The notes under the pieces were generated by a model. The model saw only the letters and a program-made list of their open reading frames with translations, was not told the DNA's origin and searched no databases. The position numbers were made by a program, and so were the translations under genes. From Mimachlamys varia (taxonomy: Eukaryota; Mollusca; Bivalvia; Pectinida; Pectinidae): a stretch of 64,000 bases of DNA. Below are positions 43,781 to 56,295 of the stretch, piece after piece; position 1 is the first letter of the stretch; each line of letters opens with the position of its first letter. The stretch spans positions 8,139,432 through 8,203,431 of the forward strand of contig OX392540.1 in assembly GCA_947623455.1 (NCBI GenBank). The letters run 5' to 3'.

Positions 43781-46700
43781 ATGGCCATACTGAAACTGAC
43801 CATATTGGCCGGATTGCTGGCCGTCTGTGGGGCGCATGGTGACCACATCGCGCAGCTGATTCAAGACGGACAGGTAAAGAGGGCAGGAGCTGTCCAGGTA
43901 GGTACCTTTTTGTACAGTATACATATAAATATTTGTATGCTCAAGGTTACACTTTTAAAAGTTTCATCTAAATAATACAACAAAGATGGCTGCTACAAGG
44001 TCAAAAAAATAATAAAACTTACTACAAACAAATTTATTAATATTAGCATTTGATTACTATCGCTCACAGTGTAAAAAGTTCGATAAAATTGTTCCGACCA
44101 ATTTGAATTTTTAAAAGTAGCAATATGTTTAGGTACAATAAAGAAAGGGTGGCCGGGTGGTGCATTGGGTAGCGAGCTTGCCTTTTACCAAGGCGGCCTG
44201 GGTTCGATTCCCAAAAAGGTGTTGGATCAAATGTCCGACCTCGTGGGAGTTCACCGTGTATTCATAATAAGATCTAGCCCTTGCAAGTTTGATAACTTGT
44301 TTCAAAATTTTTTTAAAATAGATACTGTTTATCGTAAAATATGCATAGTGCACCCTTAACATAACCCAGTCTATAGATTAAGCTGACAAGGTGAGAGAAA
44401 CCTGTTGCTTTCAGACATTAATATATATATAAGCAGTTTAAACGTTAGATGAAGAAATCTTCACATTAATATGTATGTCTGTCCAATTAACCATCGCGTA
44501 CCTGCGTAGCCAACTTACCCAAGACTTGAAAAGAGTGTGTGTTGGGGGGGGGGGGGGTATATTTCACTGCTAACTATCGTGTCGTCCGTGACATGTTTAC
44601 TAAACCATTAATCACGTGACCTTAAACTTATACCACAGTAACGCGGAATATTTCGTTTCTAACACTGACGAATAGATATCAGCGGAGAGTTCAAATTACG
44701 TCATTCTTATCTAAGACACCGGATCACTTTCTGGTATCTATTGCAACATGAATTAGTTTGCTAAATGATGACATGTTGGAATTTAGGTTTGTTTGTTTGT
44801 GTTTTACGGCCTATTGACAACTATGGTTATTTAGGGCCAATAAATTTAGGCATTTAGGAACAATAACCTTAAAAGACTCGGAACGTTTAAAATCTTCCTG
44901 GTAATTTGTTAAAGTAAAATGCAATGTCAATTCTCGTTTCTCTCTTGGCCATTTCTATAATGTCGGGTGAAACCTTTACGATGGTACGTGCTGAAGAAAG
45001 TACATGATTAAAATGAAACGTAACATTTGATTACATTAATGAGGATACATGAAAATTTAACTCTCAAATGATTAATTAATTGAAAACAGGAAGCAAATAT
45101 TATAAAGGAGATAACCCTCACACCAATCAGGTAGCTCTATGAATCAGATTTGTATAAGTTTCTAAAACTTGTTTTTGAATCCGATTTCATTGTCAGATTA
45201 TTTAAATGCATGGATTTAATTTTCATAAATATGAAAGAAAATCCATTTGTTTGTAATTCTTTCGTCCTCTTTCATAATTTTAATGATATTTGTGAATTAC
45301 TAATTAATTCATTGTTTACCGTGAAATCGAAAGGGAATTGTGATCTTCTTTACAAATAACATAGACGTGAATATTGTGAGTTTCATACCGTTTTGTTTGT
45401 GCTTAGTTCGTACAAAAGAACGGCGAAATATCTTGTACAGTGTATAACTTTTCCATCAAATCTCACAGATACCTAAACCGACGCCTACCCGCCATTTTGA
45501 ACATTATGTCAAGCTGGACACCACAGGCCAGTACTGGCTGTTCTGGACCGCCAATACCACCCACGTGACCTTTGAGACTCACGTAAACACGCATGGTTAC
45601 GTTGCATTCGGAATATCCCCAAATGGAAAGATGTTCCCGGCTGACGTTATCGTCGGCGGAGTCAAGGACGGTCAGACATACTTCAAGGTATGAATATGAG
45701 ACGGGCAGGCGGAGCTAGTGGTGACAACGCCTTTTTTATTTAAACATGTGTACAATGGGATTGGGCACAAGTTTACTAACTTATATGAAGCCCTATCCCA
45801 ATAAAATTTAACAATATACATATATTTACAAGATGACATTTGACAATATACATACAATATATTTACAGGATGACAAGTTTAAAATATTTAAGGGAGAGGG
45901 GGGATGAGAAAGAAAGAGAGGGAGAGAGACTGGGGGTTAGAGAGATTTTCTTCGATTTAATTTTACATAATATTGGTAATCGTTTCCGACACCGACGGCA
46001 GAAGTAGGTACTAGTCACTATTCTAAACACTCTTCTTGTACTAATGTTCATCACGCCCCGTGCCTTGGTTTACTTTCTCCTGGTCTTTCTGGTTCATCCT
46101 GGAATATCCGTTTCTCTCGTACCGTCTGCATCGGAAAATATCACAGTCATGTATTTTAATTCCAAACTTCTATATACAAGTTACTTCTTATAGAGAGAGA
46201 GAGGGGGGTGATGGTGGAGTGGAGAGGTGGAGTGAGAAATAGTAAAAGGATATCAGAATCTATCTGAGTCAAGAAAATCTGCGGAGTGGCTTGACATAAT
46301 TTTATATTATCTTAAATTGAGTAATCACTATTTCCGTATAGACGCCTCCGTCATATGCTGTCACTAAGTACTTTAGCAAGTTGTTGATTTAATGTTCAAT
46401 TTTAATGTCACTTTTGATAGTGACTATCATAGTTCATAGAGGTTTACATGGTCATATTTATTAAATTGTTAGTTACAACATAATAATTATAGCGTAACTC
46501 TGGGTAACTGAAGGTCTAGTTGTAAATGTAACGTAATTGATTAATTGCTTATGCCATACTGTACATTTTTTTTTCGCGGAGTGGAATTTTTCACTTTCTT
46601 CGCTTGCATTACATTTCCGCGTACATGTTTATATCCACCCGCGAACATATTTCACAAACTCGAAGGTTCTAATAGTATCACAGGCACACAGAACAAAACA

Positions 46701-49700
46701 AAACGAATAAATATGCGAAAATGTCCACACCTCGAGAACAGACTGACTAAGCAAAACATTCGCACGCAAAAATATCGTCTTTCACAGTGGTAGAATTCCA
46801 AAGCAAAATTTTCATTAAAAATGTAATTGCATAAACAGAATATATTTACGCGTAATGGAATTGACATTGACAAGTAACGCCAAATTGACTTTGAATTGGT
46901 GATTTTTTTACAAAAGTGAAAATCGGTACATTTTTATTTATTCTGATTACAAAAAAAAATCATCCATTTTTTATTTTCTTTTTTAAATGCAGGATTCATT
47001 TCTTTAAAATTAACGGGAACATTTCTTTATCTTCAAGCAATGATTTTACTTTCGCAGCCCTTATCGTTATTCTGTTTATATAATTCATTGTTTCACAGGA
47101 CTACCACACCACTGAGCATGCTCCACCTGTAGTTGACCAATCACAGGACTGGTTCCTCATCGCTGGCAAGGAAACTGCATCCGGGACAGTTCTTACCTTT
47201 GTGCGCAAACTCAACACATGTGATAGTGTTGGTGACAGGGTCATAACGGTACGTGTGCAAAATTGACATTGTTTAAAATATGTGCAAAATTACATTGTTA
47301 ATATCATTTTAATATCGTTTAAAACTAACATGTATTATTCATATGAGAAACAGTAATAACATCAAAAGCACCCAGTATAAATTGTACAACCTATCTCAAC
47401 GTGACGGTGCATACGGTTGTAACCAGTGAATGCTACAATCGAATGGATTCATCCAATGAAAGACCGTGAGCGGTTTTTATCAAAAAAACCTTCTCGCTGG
47501 ATATTAACATTGCGAAAATGTTAAGGAATGTTTTGAATTTTCATTCATTGTTTGTCAGCTACAAATGTAGTAGACTGTTAACTTGATCAGATTTTATCTA
47601 TCGACATTTTCTGAAATGTGAAATATTACATTTCTACTGAAGCACAATCAACATGCGTATCAATTTGTTGTGATCTTTTTCGTCCGACTTGTCTTGTTGG
47701 CAATCTTTAACTTTGTCTTATGTATGCATTGGCCGACGGCTGATTTTAACATCAAGTTAACTTCGGTCACATTAAGGAATATTTTACATCCTTGCATGCT
47801 ATGAAGATGGACGATTTTGGATATGCTCATAAGTATACAGTTTACCTGCTTGTTGTGATTGAGAATAATGCCTCAGTCTCTTTGGAGTCATGACATTTAC
47901 TTAAATTTAACCTAAATTTACAGTGTTGTCGATGAAGCAGAACACGCTTACTCTTCCGGAACGCCTGGTCTTATTATTTGTACCTTTACAAAGGTCTCTA
48001 TGTTAATGTGCCCTTTGTTCATATTAGCCTCTAGTTTAATCGACTTAGAGATCGGATTATGGTTTTGGTGACGCTTTGGTTTTCTCTAATTTTTTGTTTG
48101 ATAAAGCATATATTAAAACTGAAAAAAATTACTGACGACATTCTTAAACATGGATTTAAAACTGAAGATTACGATTTATCGATGCATGATGACGCATTGT
48201 TAATATCACATTCCCTAGCCGTTCCTTATATGTATTTTGAAATATGTATAAACACATATGGATTCTAAGCAGTTTCTAACATTTTCTTCTCGTTTTTTTA
48301 GGATTTTATCAATTTTAGTTATCACTATATTTTACAGGATGACACCACTAGAGTTATCTTCTCCTACCATCCTGATGACGTGACGAGTAATATCCCCTAC
48401 CATGGCGCCACCAGACGGGGAACAAAGAGTGTCCTGCTGTTGTCGTCTTCTTTGACAGAAGAGGACTTAAACTTTCCCTCTGACATAACTACTTTTGATA
48501 TGGTCCATGACAATGTAAGATTTAACATCGCATTTTATGATGCAATCTCCTTTTCAAAAACAAAAAGAAAAATCAACTTTTAGAAATATGTTTCTTATTT
48601 CCGCATCCAATGTTAATGTTGGCACCTATATCCTTTTAAATTTTCCGAATGATTCAGAATGCATTTTCATCAATCTCGAATGAAACAACTGATATTTTAC
48701 ATTTTGTAAACATCGAACACATTTGACAGGAAAACACTATTTTACTATTAAATAATTGACGACATTCGTGAGGATTGTAATTCACAAAATTCGCAAGTTC
48801 ATGAAATTGAAGCAAAATATCACTTCCTATTTTTTATTTATTTTTATTGTGGCTGTATGTTTCACAATTATTTTGTTATCCGTTAAATCAAAAACCCCGC
48901 AAATAAGTGTAAATTTGTCAAATTATGTTTTTATGTTATGTCTCCTTCACTTTTCAAGTTTAGGAGAAGTTTTCCACACCTTTTATCGCAGTACTTTCAG
49001 TACTTTGATTTATAATTTCAGTACCACGTTCCAGCCAACAAGACGACCTACGCATGTCGGGCGATCATGTTACCTCGCCTTGCCACCAAACATCACATGA
49101 TTAAGGTATATTATGCGTGGACCACTATATATATTCAAAAGTGTATTTAAAGGCCCAATATACGTAACTGTTGGCAGAACTTGAAGCGAAAACCAAACTT
49201 AATAACTTGTTATATTTATAGATTTAGTTAAGTTTTACTGATATCAGCAATATCCAAGATTAATTCGTATGCAGTTACCGGTACAGCAGCAGTTGCAACT
49301 CGGTATTTGTAAACACGTGTCCATTTTGAACTGTCTTCTTGCTTCGGCTTGTTGTTGAAGTGGACCCTATATGAATTATTTTCAATTCTTTGGATTTTTC
49401 TGTCAGAGTTTCTTGCGAGTTACCGCTCAGATTTACTTCGTTTTAGACTTATTTTTGCATCATTAACTGGATTTTTTCAGATTTTAACATAATTACGAAA
49501 AATGTCTTGAAGTTAAATTGGGCCTTTAAAGGATTAATATTAGCAATTAGCATTGTTTCAAAAGTGTTTTAATCCGTATCATAGTCAGGATACGATCAAT
49601 GTAAACAAAATGAAAAATGTCATTCTTTTCTTACAACTGTTAAAGGATATAAACAAAAATAAAAAAGAATAATATAAAAGGATTTTTGTACAGAAGAATG

Positions 49701-52138
49701 ATAACATATTGAGGCAAGGCCGGTGTTCGAACCCGGGTCGCTTAAAACTCTTGACAGATGCTGTACCAATTTAGCTACCCAGTCTCAGACTAGTAACCAA
49801 GTCTAGCTCCTTTACATTATTGATGGAGAATACAGTATACAATATGTTCGATTGTGTACCATGGGTTGAACATCCACTTTTTCCGTCTCTATCTTCACCA
49901 CTTAATTGAAGTCCTAAAACTTCGAATCGTCAGGCATGCCTGAATTATTTGGATGATTGCAATGTCAAACTTGCAATAAAGTGCATGTGTGTGAGTTAAT
50001 TCCATTCTTTAAATTACACGGTGGTAGACCGTGTTTGAGAAATTTTGGTCCCCGCACTATTATGCTGTAACCTTTATTTTTTCATTAATCACTTCACGTG
50101 AAGTTTCAGGATTCATGCAAGGTTCTTTGTAAGTTTCAACCAACGTCGAATTCAATATGCTGTAAAAGTGGATATGTTTGCGGTGTGGAAATTTTCGCTT
50201 ATTTTGCTGGCATTAAATCTCCGCGAATATATCAACACGCGAAATTATTTAACAATACTCAAACGCTATAGTGTATAGTAGTATTATAGGTAAACAGTCT
50301 ACTAGACAACATGACCGACAGCGCAAAAATGTCCACACCGCAAACAATTTGAAGGCTCACATATTGAAAATAAAAAGCACGAAGCTGTTGGCATTTATGG
50401 TATGTATAATTTATAAATAAAGGACTATGCGTATCAATATCAGAGAAAATTACTTTTACTGTTTTGTGGGGTTTTAATTGACAAGTTAACAATAACGATT
50501 ATGTAACAAATGTATATCGCTGACCTTATCTTGTTTTAACATTTGCATGTAGTACGAGCCAATCATCACTAAGGGGAATGAACTAAACTTGCACCACGTG
50601 GTCGTCCTCAGATGTGACAAGCGTGCTTCCGAACTTGCCCAGTACGACGGTGCCGTCTTCCGGTGTGAAAATGCGAGCACGGCGCCGGAACCTCTTAGGG
50701 GCTGTCTTTACAAGAGCATCATTGCTTGGGCCGTAGGAGGGGAGGTAACTGTTGTCCACGATTTGCACAAAGTCTTTGCAACGTACCTATAGGCCTTTCA
50801 CGAAAGTGTTGTTACTTCCCTTGATTAGCCAAAATTGTGGATACAAGATGGACTTTCGGGAAGTGTTTTTGTGACAATTTGGCGCCATGTGACAATCGGA
50901 TGACGTCATTTCCATTATGATATCGTAATTACGTGGCGCGAATTTGTTTCAAAAACACTTCCCAATGTAGTCATGAAATGGCAAACAAGGGAGATAACAA
51001 CACTTTTGAGATAGGCATATAGGCCAATCACTAAGGAAAAGAAATATTTTCCTGGTGACATAAACTGGAAAAAGTTTTTTTGTTTGTATGTGGAAAGTGT
51101 TTAAATGAGTTTCTCGGCATAGAGTAATATGCAGTCGTACAGTTTCGATAAGGCAGATGAAATTGATTGGTTTTAAAACTAATATCATTTCTAGGTGTTC
51201 GACTTTTATTTTATTTTATGTCCAAGGTCAGAGAATAAAAGAATCTTTCATCCCCTTGGGGGTGAGACAGGGGAATCTCAACCCGAGGGGTAGAATTCTT
51301 AAGTTGCAAAACACGAGGCTTGCCGAAAGTTTGGCAACTTTAGAATCTTACCCCAAGGTTTGAGATCAACTGTCTCACTAACAAGGGGTGAATGATTATT
51401 TGTCTCTTGCTCTGTTAAACCTCATGTATATCTAATATTGACGTTACATCAATGCAAGACAATGTTGATTTGATTGAGTTGTCGAGGTGATTTCTTTGTA
51501 TTGTTGCCGTGACATCATGGTATTGTTATGACGTCATTCAATTGTTGAGAACGTGTATAAACACGTGTAGCTTGTCTCAACCCTAGAGTGTGATAAGAAA
51601 ATCTCACCCTGGTAAAAGTGTGGATATCCCTGCCCTGGGTAAGAAAAAAAAAACATATCTTTTCACATAAAAGTGTCATCTAATCTCGATTGAATGACGT
51701 TTCAAAGTTAAAACGGGGTCATGGCATGTGAGACTCCAAACCCTTTTTTCGAGAAAATGCTACAATATCTTAACATAACCTTTTTGATCTTGCAACTGTT
51801 GGAATTTATTTTGGCAGGCGTTTTACTACCCGCCGTCCGCTGGATACTCACTTGGGACAGATGATGACCCAGAGTTCGTCGTCATGCAGACTCATTACGA
51901 CAATCCATTGAGTAGATCAGGTATGTAGATGATGATGATGATGATAATGATAGTGATGATGATGATGACGATGATGATGATGACGATGATGATGATGATG
52001 ATGGTGATGGTGATGATGATAGTGATGATGATGATGACGACGATGATGATGATGATGATGATGATGATGGTGATGGTGATGGTGATGATGATGTTGATGA
52101 TGATGATGATGATATTGTTGATGATGATGAAGATAATA

Positions 52139-52170
<32 letters not shown>

Positions 52171-52179
52171 ATGATGATG

Positions 52180-52236
<57 letters not shown>

Positions 52237-52240
52237 TTGT

Positions 52241-52298
<58 letters not shown>

Positions 52299-55200
52299 AA
52301 CTGTAAATCATTTAAATACGCTGTATTTGTTTTCTTGTTTCATAGCTCAATAATAACAACGAAAAACGTAAGCCCCTGCTTGTCACGTTTAAATTCATTC
52401 TAAAATAATGACACGATTCAGACCATGGTATACATTATATTCATTTGAAATTATTCAATGTTTGTATAAAATACGAAATGCATTGAGTCAATGAGCTAAG
52501 CTAAACAAAACACCTTCCTTTCTGGATTTAAACCTCAGTCGACTTCTAGGTATCTCTCAGCCCCTTGCTTAGCATCACAAATGAGTCCCAGAAAGACAAA
52601 ACAACGCTGTACGATGCACCTAGATTCACTTGTTGACTTTGCCGTATCTTGCTCTAAATTAGGAATTTGCTGTTTTCATGTGTGTCCTTTAAATTTGTTC
52701 GACAGACATCGTTGATAGTTCCGGTTTTCGTCTCACAATCACACCAACACTCCGACAGCACGATGCTGGACTCTTAACTTTAGGAATTGGTGTGACTCCC
52801 ATGCATATAATTCCTCCTCATGAACCAGACTTCGTTTCCCAAGGTTACTGCCATCCGGAACTCCTCAAGAAGGTACGTATCTAAAAAGCATTTTACTTGA
52901 TGTAAGCTATTACTGATTTTTACTTGCGCCTAAGGGCTTAAGAGTGTAGAATTATTCTGGAGGTAATATCGTGCAGGTAATATCCGAAACTGACATTATC
53001 CTTGAATCATTTTGCCATAAAAATAGTTTGAATTTTTTCCGTGGCATTAAAGTTAAGTATTGTTAGCTTGCCAATTATGATAAGCCCATCGTTTGCTGCA
53101 CTACATATATCAAATATTTCTGTGGACTCCTCCCTAGACCTCTGTTATTGTTCCGGCCCGATGCTCGAGTTTTCTGATTTCTCATTGGTCAAAATATCAG
53201 TCTCCATGGTTACATTAATTGATCTTCCTAGGTTGTTTTGTTACTTCTGGCAAATCAGAGAATCACAAGGCCACTTTGGGTGGTCGGGTGGTGCAGTGGA
53301 TAGCGCACTTGCCTTTCACCAAGGCGGCCGGGGTTCGATTCCCCGATCGGACGTGAAAAGGTATGGGGTCACCTGCCTGACCACGTGGGTTTTCTCCGGG
53401 TACTCCGGTTTCCTCCCACAATAAGACCCCTCGCGCGCTAACATCCGGGCCAACAAGAGTGATTAATATAAGTTGTATAGCTTGTTTCATAATTGTTGTA
53501 AAAGAAATAAAGTTTATAATTATAATCACAAGGCGATAGCAATACTGTTATCTTTAATGGTAGTTTTACACATACATCTAGTGTTGCACGTTTATATTCA
53601 GTAACTTAAAAGTCTAACTGTTATCGGCCCATTGCTGCATAGAATAATAAAAATATTATATATAATTTTATATTATATTGTAAAATATCAATCTGAAAGA
53701 CAAGAATACTTTTCCCAAATTAAAAGTTTATATGATTCTTCATTGAGAGACAAGGTAAATTTTTCAAACATATTTACATCAAATAATACAATGTTAATTA
53801 ATAAGACATGCTTATTTATTAAACAGTCATTAGAACTGAGGAAGATGGGCTAGCAAACACTTTAATTATGAATTAAATAATTGTTATCTTTGTTGTAACA
53901 ATAGAATTGTATTTTGATTATATGTGTTACTTCAATTGTATTGTTGTGTAAATAGCCATCAAATTACTAATGTAATTATTAAAGTGCTAGATAAAACTGA
54001 AAATTAAAATTGAATACAGTTAACTTCGAAAAAAACGAGGTCGGGAACAACGACATTCTGGCAACAACGAAGCAAATTTCAAGTCCCGATTTTCACTCCT
54101 ATATCTCTTATGTATCTTTGTATTGAAACAACGAAGTCTGAAATAGCGAATTAACGGAACAACGAAGTGATTTTTCAGTCCCCATCCACATTTTTACCTG
54201 TAATAACGAAATAATGTGCTAGGTCGACAGAAATTGCAATCCGGTCTATATTATAAAAACCCAACCAAGTACGTGTCTGTACATTGAATGTTTGTAATTA
54301 AATTCATGTCGTATTTTCTGCTTGTCTAATCGTATCTTTTACCTTTAACCATACTATCGGGAATAGCGGATTCTTGATATAACGAAATGTTTTTCATTGT
54401 TCCCAGACATTCGTTATAAACGAAGTTGACCGCATAATGTATTAAAAGCGTGTAATCATGACGTTGCATTGCTAATTTTCATTACAGGCTTTGCCACAAG
54501 ACGGTATCAACGTATTTGCGATCATGCAGCATTCCCATCTAATAGGCAAGGAGATGTTTACACGTATCTACCGGAACGATACCGAACTCCAACCACTAGC
54601 TGTCGACCGGCACTACGACTTTGATTATCAGGACGTGCGTTACCTGTCGCAGGAGAGGAAAATCTATCAGGTATGCCTCGGAAAGGGTTTATTTAAAACT
54701 TCCAGGCCCTGGTTTCATCAACGTTCCTTAACTTAAGGAAACTCCTTAACTTAAACATCTTCATAGGAAAGCATTACAGAATCTAAGGAAAGTTCTTTAA
54801 CTTAACATTTTCCCCTTAAATTCTATAATGCTTTCCTATGGAGATGTTTAAGTTAAGGAGTTTCCTTAGGTTAAGGAACGTTAAGGAAACCAGGGCCAGG
54901 TCCGCTGGAGAGTGGCCTGAATTTTGTTGTTTTTATCTGTCGTTTACTTGATATCAAAGATTTTACTGTCTGTGTCCTTAAAATGCTAGAAATCATTAAC
55001 ATATTGTCAATGATTTGTCTTCCTTCACCTCATGATGTCGAATTTTGTTCAATAAGAGCTAATTTAAAAATTGATCAACTTAGTAATCTTGTAGCAAGTG
55101 AGGTTTTTATTTTATCTTTTTTTTTTTATTTTTTTGCTTGGGGAAGTGGAGCGGGGAGGGGTGGGGCAGATTTGTAGGAAAAATACATTGCCATGAGTTT

Positions 55201-56262
55201 ATAAAGAGTAATAACGAAGAGTAACAAGTAAATAAGATTAACTCATTCGAATAAAGGTACACTTAAGATGCTTGTCTTCTTTTTAAGTTTAAAACTGCAG
55301 TCATTTAGACTTGTGCATTAAGCACTATATGGTCAAGAGCTGTACCATTGAATCCATCTTTTGTATGGGTTAAAATATTGAGAGGTAAAAACATCACTCC
55401 ATAGTACATCGATGTTTGTCATATTTATTCTTTCTTTTTTTTAGGGTGATAGACTAGAGGTGAAATGTGTTTACGACTCGAGCAACAAACAAACAATTAC
55501 AAAGGTAAATATTTACAGTCTACATTGACATTCACTCGATAACCATTGTACTGCAAACTTAAGTTATTTTCCAATATTTACAGTCTACACTGATATTCAC
55601 TCGATAACCATTGTACTGCAAACTAGAGTTATTTTGCAGTAACTATACTTGAGAACGTGCACAGTTTCTATGACGTCAACAACAGTACATGTGGGCGGAG
55701 CTATGCAAATTATCCCGTTTGAATCACAATTGTATGACGTCATTAACAATTGACATGGGCGGGGCTAGCTACGGCTTATGCAAACTTCATGCTGTTACAT
55801 TTTTTGAACTGTTTTCACGTTTGTAAGTTTTGAAATGAAATATATGTCTGCAGATGGGGCTAAATTGAAGAGAAAAGTTATGAACCATTTACAGAAAAAT
55901 ACTGTAAATATAGGGATTAACCTTTGATTTTGTTTAGTTTATGAGATCATAAATCCAATGGAGCAGTCGGTAATAAGTGTTTACGCAATTCACCTCGTGC
56001 TCCATTTGATTTATGATCTCATAAACTAAACAAAACCAAAGGTTAATCCTTAAGTAAAAGTTAAACAAAATCCTCTGACGTGTTTGTTTTCATTGTTTTT
56101 AAGTATAAGTTTTAAAGAAGTTGCGCAGTTAATAAATATATAAATTTGATGTTGTAATTTGTAATTAAAGCTATAAGGTCGCGAAACGAAAGTAACAGAA
56201 ATAACAGTCTTACTAAGTACACAGCTTTCATCATATTGATAGAATTTGAAGTTTTTGATGTA

Positions 56263-56295
<33 letters not shown>

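Noticed and set aside
51895..52311. Histidine/isoleucine-rich and methionine-rich open frames
   Set aside because: They are translations of the (GAT)n microsatellite inside intron 7 of gene C.
53278..53350. Functional tRNA-Glu gene
   Set aside because: A and B boxes are good, but the acceptor stem is not complementary and a SINE body follows. Two further copies share that body.
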